Part shown: positions 19,382 through 27,651 of the stretch, one piece after another
How the letters are laid out: each line of letters starts with the position of its first letter
Position numbering within the stretch: position 1 is the stretch's first letter
Assembly: GCA_031291325.1 (NCBI GenBank)
Contig: JARLJG010000072.1
Coordinates: 1 to 63,350 of the forward strand
Direction: 5' to 3'
Length of the DNA stretch: 63,350 bases
Origin: Burkholderiaceae bacterium
GTDB taxonomy: Bacteria; Pseudomonadota; Gammaproteobacteria; Burkholderiales; Burkholderiaceae_D
Program-made: the position numbers and the translations under genes
Notes under the pieces: model-generated
What the model was told of the DNA's origin: nothing
What the model saw: the letters and a program-made list of their open reading frames with translations, nothing else
Databases searched by the model: none

Positions 19382-21271
19382 TTACAGCACCGCTAACTGG
19401 TAATTCAAAGTAAGTCGTTGCTGCAGCCGTCGCGCTTGGCGGAACGCTTCTTTCAAAATCCGCCGATCAAGCTGATTGAGCCGCGCCGGCGGAAAGCGAT
19501 TATCACCACGCCGCCCTTGTCCAATTTCCGCATACTGATGGCGCAAGCGCAATAGCTGGATGAAATTGAACGCCTCGATCAGCGCTTCGTTGCCGTCCGC
19601 GCTATTGCCCATCGCTGCGGCGGTATGACGCAGGCGTTGCACGGTATTGGCCGCTTCGATGCCTTCGGCCAGCGCGAACACGCGCGCCGCGTCGGCGAAC
19701 AGGCGGGCGCCGGATTTCTTCAAATCGATATATGGTTCGCCACCGGATTCGGCTTCGGTGACGAAATCGCGGAAGGTGCCAAGCGGCGGCGCCGTCTGCA
19801 ATGCGTTGGCGGCCAGCATGCGCTGAAAACCGGTATTGCTTTGACTCATGCCGAACAGATGCCGATGCAAATCGTCCGCCAGCGCAGTTCTGCCATAGAC
19901 TGCGCGGAAATCGAAAAAGATATTCGCGTGCAAAAGCGCGACCGGCTCGGGTTTCAACACCCAATCGGTGAAACGCTGCCGCCATTGGTCGAGCGTCAGG
20001 CACCATTGCGGATTACCGGCCATGATATTACCCTCGCACAGCGGATAGCCGCAACGGTCGAGGTCGGCATTGACCGCTTGCGCGAAAGCGATCAGGCGCG
20101 CCTTGGTCGATGGAATATCGACCTCCGTCGAACATTGAAAAACGATGCCGTTGTCTTGATCGGTGCACAGCGTCTGTTCTTCGCGCCCTTCCGAGCCGAA
20201 CGCCAGCCACGACCACTCGATACCCGCCAGATCGTGCGCCGGCAGATTGATTTCAATAATGCGCTTGGTGGCGGCATCGTTGAGGGTGGAAATGAAGCGG
20301 GTGATCTGGTCGGCGCCGACACCCTGCGTCAACATGTTGATCGCGAATTGGTGGATGCTCTGGATCGACTGCGCCACGCCGTCGACATCTGGGGCGGACT
20401 CGATCGCCTGGTGGATGTAGCCGACGCCGATTTTTTGCAGCGCGAAAAGATCGCGCTCCGAAACGACGCCGGTCAGGCGTCCCGCCGCGTCGACCACCAG
20501 CACATGCCGCACGCCGCGCTCGGCCATCGCGAAAATCGCATCGTGGATGCGCGCTGTTTCTGACAAGGCGACCGGGTCTGGCGACATCACGCTGGCAATC
20601 GCTTGCGTCGGCTGCGCCTTTGCCAAAACCACGCGTTTGAGAACGTCGCTCTTGGTAAAAATGCCGACCGGGATACCGGCAGCGTCGACCACCGCGATCG
20701 ACCCGATCTTTTGTTGGTCCATCATTTCCAGCGCATGCCACAACGTCGCATCGGCGGGCACCGAAATCGGCGCGCGTTTGACCAGTTGGCTCAATTCCGC
20801 CGCCAGCGATTGCTGTTCGGCGGCAAATTGCGTGACCCGCGTTTGCAGGTGGCGACGCGATTCCTTCAGCAGGTTGGACAGGTAGTTGCTGCAATAACGG
20901 GAAAATGTCTTGCTCAAGTCGACCAGCGCGGCAAAATGCTTCGCCGGCAAGCCGTAGCAGGCGACTTCGTCCATCGCTAAATAGACGTTGGTGGTAGGCC
21001 GTTCGCCGCTCAACGCGCCGACCGGAAAACACTCGCCTTCGGAAAGCGTCCAATGCGCGCCGCCGGACTCTGCGCTCTCTTCCACATGCACCGCGCCGCG
21101 CACGATGATGTACAGATACTCGGGCCGCCCGGTATCGGGTCCGGCCAAGCGCTGCCCTTGCGGAAAATTGAGCATCTGCACATGCTCCGCGATGAACTGA
21201 CGGGCTTCGGGTTCAAGCCTGTCGAACGGCGCATGGCGTTGGAGGAAATCGTTGGCGGAAATGTCAGTCAT
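19382..21271 (-). CDS. cNMP-binding / CBS / DUF294 nucleotidyltransferase-like protein
   Basis: A 629-residue cytoplasmic signalling protein. Domains in order: cyclic-nucleotide-binding-like fold (about 10-140), paired CBS domains (about 180-300), a DUF294 nucleotidyltransferase-like domain with GSEGREEQTL and DQD (about 370-400), and the DUF294 C-terminal domain (to about 625). CBS pairs bind adenine nucleotides. The DUF294 fold resembles GlnD/PII uridylyltransferase, but substrates are unknown. The ATG at 21271 has GGAG upstream. It is next to the exonuclease-fusion gene on the same strand but separated from it by a 230-nt repeat-bearing gap. Confidence 0.9.
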   Translation of the reverse strand: MTDISANDFLQRHAPFDRLEPEARQFIAEHVQMLNFPQGQRLAGPDTGRPEYLYIIVRGAVHVEESAESGGAHWTLSEGECFPVGALSGERPTTNVYLAMDEVACYGLPAKHFAALVDLSKTFSRYCSNYLSNLLKESRRHLQTRVTQFAAEQQSLAAELSQLVKRAPISVPADATLWHALEMMDQQKIGSIAVVDAAGIPVGIFTKSDVLKRVVLAKAQPTQAIASVMSPDPVALSETARIHDAIFAMAERGVRHVLVVDAAGRLTGVVSERDLFALQKIGVGYIHQAIESAPDVDGVAQSIQSIHQFAINMLTQGVGADQITRFISTLNDAATKRIIEINLPAHDLAGIEWSWLAFGSEGREEQTLCTDQDNGIVFQCSTEVDIPSTKARLIAFAQAVNADLDRCGYPLCEGNIMAGNPQWCLTLDQWRQRFTDWVLKPEPVALLHANIFFDFRAVYGRTALADDLHRHLFGMSQSNTGFQRMLAANALQTAPPLGTFRDFVTEAESGGEPYIDLKKSGARLFADAARVFALAEGIEAANTVQRLRHTAAAMGNSADGNEALIEAFNFIQLLRLRHQYAEIGQGRRGDNRFPPARLNQLDRRILKEAFRQARRLQQRLTLNYQLAVL

Positions 21272-21345
21272 TGTGCGGCTCCGATGGTTCTCTCTTGCGT
21301 TGATATCGGATGTTGCGCGCTGACGTCCAAAGACGCAGAGAACAA

Positions 21346-21465
21346 GTCCCTTCCCCCTAGCAGGGGGAAGGTTAGGATGGGGGTAGTGCACCAAAATTAC
21401 GGCATCGCGTATCTCGACCGCACTACCCCCTCCCTAACCCTCCCCCTGCAAGGGGGAGGGGACTC
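21346..21465. repeat. Paired inverted GC-rich palindromes
   Basis: Two palindromic cores face each other: one around CCCCCTAGCAGGGGG (about 21354-21368) and one around CCCTCCCCCTGCAAGGGGGAGGG (about 21437-21460). The outer parts, GGTTAGGATGGGGGTAGTGC and its inverse GCACTACCCCC..CCTAACC, are complementary, so the whole can fold as one cruciform. A shorter relative is at 44669-44690. This looks like an extragenic REP/BIME-type element. Confidence 0.7.
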
Positions 21466-21501
21466 GCACCAGGCAATTTTAGCGTCAGCGCGTAACACCA
21501 G

Positions 21502-23661
21502 TTAATACTTGACCTTGGCATAATACGTCCGCTCCGACGCCTCGCGCGCTTCGCGCAGCGTGCGGATTCCATGCGCGGCCAGCAATGGAATCATCCCCAA
21601 AAATACCTCGCCGGCCACGATGGCGTCGCCCAGCGCGGTATGCCGGCCGATGACGTTGATGCCCAGGCGCTCGGCGATGCTTTCCAGGCTATGCGATTCC
21701 AGTTCCGGCGAAATCGCCGCCGACAACAACAAGGTGTCGAGCAATGGTTGGCGAAAGGCGATCCCGGTTTGCGCCTCCTTCATCTGCAGAAAACGCATGT
21801 CGAAGGCGGCATTGTGCCCGACCAGCACGGTGTCTTCGCAAAATGCATAAAAATCCGGCAGCACGCGATCGATGGTCGGCTGCCCGGCCAGCATGGCGCC
21901 GGTGATGCCGTGTATCTGCGTGGACTCGCGCGAAACCGCGCGTTGCGGATCGACCAACTGGTCGAATACTTCGCGCTTGAGCAAGCGCCTGTTGACGATG
22001 CGCGCCGCGCCGATCTGGATGATTTCGTCGCCCTGCGATGGATCCAACCCGGTGGTTTCCGTGTCGAATACCGTGTAGGTCAGTTGCGAAAGCAGGCAAT
22101 CGTCCTGCGCGCGCGCCGGATCGGCTTGGGCGAACAGGTCGAAATCGTAATATTCCGGGCGGCCCTCGTCGCTGGCCACATGCGTATCGAGCTTGCGCGG
22201 CGTCTCCGCAATCGGGATCAAAATGCGGAAGTAGGAGCGGAAGCTAGTCTTTTCGCGCTGAAACCACAATTCGCCGCCATGCCGTGCGACCACTTCGTTC
22301 AGAGTGAGCGGATTGTTTTCGCCGCCGACCGACATCGGGTCCATCTGCCAGGCGATCATGGTTTCGGTGCCGATCACCACGCCGCTCCAGATCAAGTCGA
22401 AATAGGCGAAACGCTCGGCTTGCGTCAGGCGGAAGCGGATTTCGCGGATGTTGAATTCGTCCTGCAAGCGCGAGGCCAGATAGGTCAAGCCTTGCAGCAG
22501 CGAAAAGCTGTCGACATGGACCCATAGTCCATCGGTAATTTCCTCGGTCTTGGTGGGCAACTTCAAACGCTGCTCGATGCGCCGCTGCGCCGCCTGCACC
22601 AGGTCGAAACCCAGCATCTCTTCCAGCGGCCAGCGCACCTTCAATGCGCCCACCGATTGCTCCTCGCTCTGATCGAGCCGTTGCCGCATCGCAGAGACTT
22701 CGTCGCGCACCACCTTCAAAAACTTGTCGCGCTGCTCGGCGTCCATGTCCTGGTAATCGGTCAAATTGTCGACAGCCGCGCCGATATTGCCGAGCGACGC
22801 CCTGCTGCCCTCGGTGAGGCTTTGCAGCAGCATGTCGCGCCGGCTCTCGATTTCAAAATTGCGCGTGATGTTTTCCAGAATCAACACATAGCCGCCGACT
22901 GTGCGCTCTTCGGTGGTGGCCGCCGCTGACGCGCGGGCTGGATCGAGCACCGGCGTCATCTGCACGCGGATCAATTGGCCGGCGGCAGTGGTCGTCACGA
23001 AGGTCGTCACTGCCTGCGCATCGCCCTGGCGCAGGCGATGCACGATGGCGTCGAGGCCGTGCGCGATCAGATTGCGCTCCAGCACGCCGAAGATCGAACG
23101 ACCGAGGCCGACCAACGCGCGTTCGCTGGCCTGGAACAACAAGCGCGCGCGGTTGTTGTACAAAAGGATGCGCCCATCGAGGTTGCAGACGATCACGCTT
23201 TGCGCCAGTTCGGCCAACAAAGTCGCCAGGCGCCGCCGCTCTTCGTCGACCATCGCCTTGGCCTCGTCGATCTTGGCGGCGACATCGTAGCGCAGCGCAT
23301 CGCGCTGCTCGGTCAATTGATTGATCGCATCGGTCAGCTCGCACAACTCGGCGAAACCGGCTGGACGCAGGCGGCTGGTCTTGCTGCCGCCAATCCGAAA
23401 CAGCAAGCGCTGCCGCAAATTGGCGGTGGCCGACACGTAATGCCGATACAGTACGAAAAACAACGCGCCCAACACGATCAACGCGATCAGCAGAACAAAT
23501 TCCGCCGCGCCGATCCGCTGGTTGCCGAAATGCTGCAGAATCGCCTGCCGGTCGACGACCGCGAGATCGGCCCAGGTCGTCGCATACAGCAGGCCGACTA
23601 TCCCGCCCAGCACGCCATACAATCCGAGCAGGGCTATCCAGAATTTTAATTTCCGCATCAT
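21502..23661 (-). CDS. Membrane PAS/degenerate-kinase protein fused to DnaQ-type 3'-5' exonuclease
   Basis: A 719-residue protein. Two membrane helices lie at about 8-28 and 53-72, then a HAMP-like linker and coiled coil (to about 150), a PAS domain (about 150-275) and a histidine-kinase-like region (about 280-500). A DEDDh exonuclease follows (about 530-705), with FDTETTGLDP, GHNAAFDMRFL and HTALGDA. At the place of the kinase H-box the sequence reads LTEGSRASLGNIG, without the phosphoacceptor His, so the kinase half is probably a sensor or scaffold. The exonuclease residues look intact. The gene start overlaps the stop of the truncated response regulator by 4 nt. Confidence 0.88.
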   Translation of the reverse strand: MMRKLKFWIALLGLYGVLGGIVGLLYATTWADLAVVDRQAILQHFGNQRIGAAEFVLLIALIVLGALFFVLYRHYVSATANLRQRLLFRIGGSKTSRLRPAGFAELCELTDAINQLTEQRDALRYDVAAKIDEAKAMVDEERRRLATLLAELAQSVIVCNLDGRILLYNNRARLLFQASERALVGLGRSIFGVLERNLIAHGLDAIVHRLRQGDAQAVTTFVTTTAAGQLIRVQMTPVLDPARASAAATTEERTVGGYVLILENITRNFEIESRRDMLLQSLTEGSRASLGNIGAAVDNLTDYQDMDAEQRDKFLKVVRDEVSAMRQRLDQSEEQSVGALKVRWPLEEMLGFDLVQAAQRRIEQRLKLPTKTEEITDGLWVHVDSFSLLQGLTYLASRLQDEFNIREIRFRLTQAERFAYFDLIWSGVVIGTETMIAWQMDPMSVGGENNPLTLNEVVARHGGELWFQREKTSFRSYFRILIPIAETPRKLDTHVASDEGRPEYYDFDLFAQADPARAQDDCLLSQLTYTVFDTETTGLDPSQGDEIIQIGAARIVNRRLLKREVFDQLVDPQRAVSRESTQIHGITGAMLAGQPTIDRVLPDFYAFCEDTVLVGHNAAFDMRFLQMKEAQTGIAFRQPLLDTLLLSAAISPELESHSLESIAERLGINVIGRHTALGDAIVAGEVFLGMIPLLAAHGIRTLREAREASERTYYAKVKY

Positions 23662-23795
23662 GAGTTTTCACCAAGCAATTGTCTGACCTGCGCCAATAGA
23701 TCTTTGGTGGAAAAAGGCCGGGTCATACATGCGTCGACCCCCAGCGAAACCACGATGTTCGGATCGTCGTCGACGATGAATTTCTTCTTTTGCAT
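23658..23795 (-). pseudogene. Response regulator with in-frame internal deletion (45 codons)
   Basis: Reading from the ATG at 23795 gives an uninterrupted 45-residue frame. It begins like a CheY-type receiver (MQKKKFIVDDDPNIVVSL, the acidic pocket) and goes straight into the receiver C-terminus (GVDACMTRPFSTKDLLAQVRQLL). About 70 residues with the phosphorylatable Asp and the switch Thr are missing, and the conserved Lys of KPF is Arg. Intact receivers of this type are usual neighbours of the kinase-exonuclease and DUF294 genes. The stop overlaps the exonuclease start (ATGA), so the frame may be kept for translational coupling. No strong ribosome binding site is seen. Confidence 0.8.
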
Positions 23796-24271
23796 ATCGG
23801 CAGCCGCGCCTTCCGCTTTTCAATATTATTTGTCGCCATGTCTCATCTGGCGCTGTTGCGAAATTGCCCAGCCTCGTCGACGAAAAATCCCGCCAAAACG
23901 ACCGCGCCGCGCCAATTCCGCACCGAACTCCATAGTGCCAGCGTTCGCAGAAAAGGTGAAGAAGAATCGCGATCTGCGCGCGATTTCGTGGGTCGAACGC
24001 GCCCGATCGTCGCTTTGCGCCAACTTGCAAAATCAGCGCGGCGCGCGCGATCATTTTCGATGCATTCGTCGCCGCAATTTCCCAACCGACGCCGCCTTCG
24101 CCAGACCGATTCCGCAGATTGGATTTTGGGGCATCGCTAAAAACGACTGCCCTCGACACGACCAGGTTCACAGCGGCATCGAACGACCGTCACGGGTTCA
24201 GGTCGGCTCGGCAGCCGCATCGACGAGGCAAAGCCATCGACGCTTGAATGCAATTTTTTCGCGGCGCGAAA

Positions 24272-24319
24272 GCGAAAAATAAGGCGAAAAATAAGGCGAG
24301 AAATAAAGCGGAAAATAAA
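24272..24319. repeat. Four 12-bp tandem repeats
   Basis: Units of the form GCGAAAAATAAG: two identical copies followed by two with one to two changes each, directly before an A+T-rich promoter-like stretch. Confidence 0.75.
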
Positions 24320-24332
24320 AATATGAAATAAA

Positions 24333-24357
24333 TTGACTTTATACATCATTATGATGT
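24333..24357 (+). promoter_or_regulatory. TTGACT box with 15-bp palindrome
   Basis: TTGACT at 24333-24338 is followed at once by ACATCAT-T-ATGATGT (24343-24357), a perfect inverted repeat with a single central base. It sits where a repressor would block a promoter reading towards the porin. The -10 is poor, and the leader to the porin start would be about 570 nt, so the assignment is tentative. Confidence 0.3.
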
Positions 24358-24941
24358 TTATAGCATATGAATCTCCCCGCAAATGAAGGGACAGATGCGA
24401 GAAGAAAAAGTTCCATCGCAACCGCAATATATTTTTCGGTGTCTCGCACAAGCAACGATTCCCATGCAATTCTCTTTTCGTTTGTAACAGTTCATTTCAC
24501 GCCTGCGCACTTCCGGGGCCCGCTTGCTATTTGTTTACAAATGCAAAACCGAACCCCTTCAAGCTCCGCCGAATATCCGAAATCCCCTTATTTTTCAACG
24601 GCTATGTCTATCGCCGTCCAAGCAATCCGATGCGAAAAATTGCAATAGCCGCCACACAAGATGGGGCCATTACTTGCAATTTAAGCCAACGAAAGTTGCC
24701 TTCCGTTACACCTCGATTGAAATATTTTGAAACATCCGATCGCGCCCCGCCTGATAAATTGCAAAGCGTCGGGAAGGAATCGACGCCGGCTTCAAAAGAG
24801 ATTGAACTTTTCAAATATCGAGATGTCAACGAATGGTTGCCGACGGAATTCCCGCTGCAAATTTTTGCAAAATCCGAACGGCGCATCCTGCGACGCAGGC
24901 TCGCCGCCGGACATGGTTTGAAAATATCTGAGGATCAAAGA

Positions 24942-26051
24942 ATGAAAAAATCACTAATCGCAATCGCCGTATTTGGCGCATTTTCTTCCGCAGCAATGGC
25001 GCAATCGAGTGTCACGGTCTACGGCGAAATCGACACCGCCGTGCGCTACACCACCGACGCCAACAGCGCCGGCGATCATCAACTTAAGTTGGGCAACGGT
25101 GCGTTCTCGGACTCCCGGATCGGCTTCAAGGGATCGGAGGATTTGGGCGGCGGCAGCGCTGCGGTGTTCGATCTGGAAGCAGGATTCAACGTCAACAGTG
25201 GCCAGTTGGCCAATCAAGGCCAGTTGTTCGGCAACCAAGCGTGGGTCGGCCTGAAGAACAGCACCTTGGGCGAACTCGACGCCGGCCGCCAATACGGCCT
25301 CGCCTATCAGACGCTGGGCAGCTACTCGCCGCTGGGACGCGGCGTTGCGACCGAACAAGGCAACGTGCCGGAACTCGCATGGGAAACCGCGTTGTACGGC
25401 GTGCGCTTCGACAATTCGCTGGAGTATAGCAACAACATCGGCCCGTTCAAGGCGCAAGCCCAGTACTCGGTCGGCGGCGTGGCCGGCGCCACCAGCGTCG
25501 GCGCAACCGATGCGTTCGCGTTGACGTATGCGCAGGGACCGATCAGCGCCGGCGGCGTGTACCAGCAATCGAAGGACGCCAATTCGAACGCCTTGAAAGT
25601 ATTCGGCCTGGGCGGCTCCTACGCCGCCGGCCCGGCGACCCTGTTCCTGTCCTACTTCAATGCAAAACGCGACCCCGGCTTTGCGGTGTCGACGGACTTG
25701 AGCGGCGGCCCGCTGGCCAACACCAACCTGCTGGCCAACACGAATACATCGCTGCAACGCAAGGACAATGTCTGGACCACCGGCATCGGCTTCCAGGCGA
25801 CGCCGGCCTGGAACTTCACGGTCGGCTATATGCATGACGCGGTCACCAATGTTTCCGATCTGGGCAACAACGGCGATGTATCGACGGTGTATGCAGTGGC
25901 CGACTACAGCTTGTCAAAACGCACCGACGTCTACTTTGAAGTCGACAATTCCCGGCTAAGCGGCGGCGAACTCGCCAGCGCCGACCTGCTGTCCATCCCG
26001 GGCGGCAGCGTGCGCACCGGCTTGGCTACCGGCTTGCGCGTGCGCTTCTAA
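24942..26051 (+). CDS. Outer-membrane porin (Porin_4 / Gram-negative general porin)
   Basis: A 369-residue beta-barrel porin. The signal peptide covers residues 1-20 (MKKSLIAIAVFGAFSSAAMA) and is followed by the family start QSSVTVYGEIDTAVRY. The PEFGG-like external region reads YGLAYQTLGSYSPLG, and the final strand ends in aromatic LRVRF, the outer-membrane insertion signal. It should form trimers for passive uptake of small hydrophilic solutes. GAGGATC precedes the ATG. Confidence 0.95.
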   Translation: MKKSLIAIAVFGAFSSAAMAQSSVTVYGEIDTAVRYTTDANSAGDHQLKLGNGAFSDSRIGFKGSEDLGGGSAAVFDLEAGFNVNSGQLANQGQLFGNQAWVGLKNSTLGELDAGRQYGLAYQTLGSYSPLGRGVATEQGNVPELAWETALYGVRFDNSLEYSNNIGPFKAQAQYSVGGVAGATSVGATDAFALTYAQGPISAGGVYQQSKDANSNALKVFGLGGSYAAGPATLFLSYFNAKRDPGFAVSTDLSGGPLANTNLLANTNTSLQRKDNVWTTGIGFQATPAWNFTVGYMHDAVTNVSDLGNNGDVSTVYAVADYSLSKRTDVYFEVDNSRLSGGELASADLLSIPGGSVRTGLATGLRVRF

Positions 26052-26068
26052 GGTCGCGCGCCGGCCTG

Positions 26069-26109
26069 ATCGGCTTGCCGGATCGTTCAAGCGATCCTGA
26101 CAAGCCGAT
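26069..26109 (+). terminator. Stem-loop after the porin gene
   Basis: ATCGGCTTG (26069-26077) pairs with CAAGCCGAT (26101-26109), and an inner GATCG/CGATC pairs as well. There is only a short T stretch after it, so it may stabilise the porin mRNA as well as terminate. Confidence 0.5.
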
Positions 26110-26265
26110 TTGGGCGGTACATCGGCACGAAATTTTTTACACCGTCAACAGGATCAACCGAATCACCATAGGGGACCGCGCTGCAGACACTTTTTTCTAT
26201 TTTGAGGATGGAAAGGAGAGGGACGAAAAGGGTCAGGTTTGCAACACGCCACTCTCGGCGCACTG

Positions 26266-27309
26266 CTAATACTCTCCACCAATTTCACGCCTCCCCCGCT
26301 TATTCCCTGCAACCGCTCTCCCCAATTCCTCCAAGTCTTGCAAATCGTTTGCATCGGCCTCCCGCGCCTGCTCTTGCTTGCGCCTCGCATCAAACTGGTC
26401 GTAGAGGGCGGCGACGTGCTGCTCCATGTGCGCATGGCTGACGCGCCCCGGATTGGACAATATCGGCTTGTCGTTGAAGGCTAGCAGCTTGTCGACGTTG
26501 TCGCGCCAATAGGCGATGGTGAGGTCTTTGCGATCCTTGACGCGCAACTCGGCGGTTTCCAGAAAGATGACAGTCAGGCGGTTGAGGCTATCGACTTCAT
26601 CGGCGTTGAGATAATTTTTTGCGACGGTGATGTCTGCCTTGCGCACTACGCTGCCTTTCCAGGCGGTGAGGTTCATGTTGGGCGCGTTGGCGTCGGCGCG
26701 TTGCAGGATCGTTTCGGCTGCGGTGCGGCCCGTGACGGCATACAGCAGTTTGTTTTGCGTTTCGGCAAAGAACATTTGCGTGGCTTTGTCGGCGGCGTCG
26801 TAATCGGACGAAAGCGCCAGCAGGTCGCGCACTTTTTGGTAAAACCGCAGTTCCGATGCGCGTATGTCGCGGATGCGCTCTAGCAGTTCGTCGAAGTAAT
26901 CGGCTCTGCCGGTCGGGTTTTTCAGGCGATCGTCGTCGATCACAAAACCTTTGACCAGGTATTGCTTGAGGTGGGTATTGGCCCATTTCCGAAATTCGGT
27001 GCCGCGTGTGCTGCGCACGCGAAAGCCGATGGCAAGTATCATGTCCAGCGCATAAAACGTAACGCTGTATTGCTTGCCGTCGGCAGCAGTTGTCAAGTAA
27101 TCCTTGATAACTGAATCTGTCGATAATTCCTTTTCTTTCAATATGTTAGCGATGTGCAGGCTGATATTTTGCTTGGAGGTGGCAAAAAGTTCCGCCAGTT
27201 GGCTTTGATTCATCCATACGTTGCCGTCGCGGGCATGCAGCGACACCGCCGCCTTGCCGTCTGCGGTGCGGTAGATGATGAGGTTTTGCTGATTTTCAGC
27301 GTCGTCCAT
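26266..27309 (-). CDS. RhuM-family protein
   Basis: A 347-residue protein of the virulence RhuM family, recognised by the N-terminal order YRTADGKAAVSLHARDGNVWMNQSQLAELF, then SVTFYALDMILAIGFRVRSTRGTEFRKWAN. The first half looks like a Bro/KilA-type DNA-binding module. The family is common in genomic islands and near restriction systems; its biochemical role is not settled. I chose MDDAENQQ (27309) over an upstream start near 27384 because family proteins begin close to the YRTADG motif. It lies 210 bp from the 3' end of tRNA-Ser, a typical island site. Confidence 0.85.
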   Translation of the reverse strand: MDDAENQQNLIIYRTADGKAAVSLHARDGNVWMNQSQLAELFATSKQNISLHIANILKEKELSTDSVIKDYLTTAADGKQYSVTFYALDMILAIGFRVRSTRGTEFRKWANTHLKQYLVKGFVIDDDRLKNPTGRADYFDELLERIRDIRASELRFYQKVRDLLALSSDYDAADKATQMFFAETQNKLLYAVTGRTAAETILQRADANAPNMNLTAWKGSVVRKADITVAKNYLNADEVDSLNRLTVIFLETAELRVKDRKDLTIAYWRDNVDKLLAFNDKPILSNPGRVSHAHMEQHVAALYDQFDARRKQEQAREADANDLQDLEELGRAVAGNKRGRREIGGEY

Positions 27310-27519
27310 GCCATTTATCCGTTGATTTGTGAAAAGCCCGACCCAAATGCATTGCCATTCTTGCAAACGAACATGATAAACCAAGGCGGGCGGAATCGGG
27401 CGATGTGTGACAGGGAACGCAAACTCAACGGAAGGATAGTTACAACGCTGCTTTGGATGCCATTTCTGTGGAAAGTGGCGGATTTTACTTGGGGAAAATG
27501 AATTTGCTGGATGTCGAAC

Positions 27520-27609
27520 TGGCGGAAGCGGTGAGATTCGAACTCACGGAGGGTATAACCCCTCGCTGGTTTTCAAGACCAGTGCCTTAAACCGCTCGGC
27601 CACACTTCC
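27520..27609 (-). tRNA. tRNA-Ser (anticodon UGA)
   Basis: Ninety nt with encoded CCA. Acceptor stem GGAAGTG/CGCTTCC, long variable arm (GCGAGGGGTTATACCCTC), T-loop GTTCGAATC, and anticodon TGA in the loop CTTGAAAAC. Reads on the minus strand towards the RhuM gene. Confidence 0.97.
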
Positions 27610-27651
27610 TGATTGAAGGCAGCATTATACCGACCTTGAACCGATTTGGCA

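Larger units (their letters stand above)
23796..24941. other. 1.15-kb stretch without a supported gene
   Basis: Lies between the response-regulator remnant and the porin. Open frames of 60-190 codons occur but none looks like protein. Visible contents are four 12-bp tandem repeats (24272-24319) and, beyond them, a TTGACT box plus palindrome (24333-24357) facing the porin. The porin frame stays open upstream to 24531 without protein-like sequence. Part of this stretch may be decayed sequence. Confidence 0.5.

Noticed and set aside
24531-24941. N-terminal extension of the porin frame
   Set aside because: It precedes a perfect signal peptide that has its own ribosome binding site, and the extra 137 codons look non-coding.
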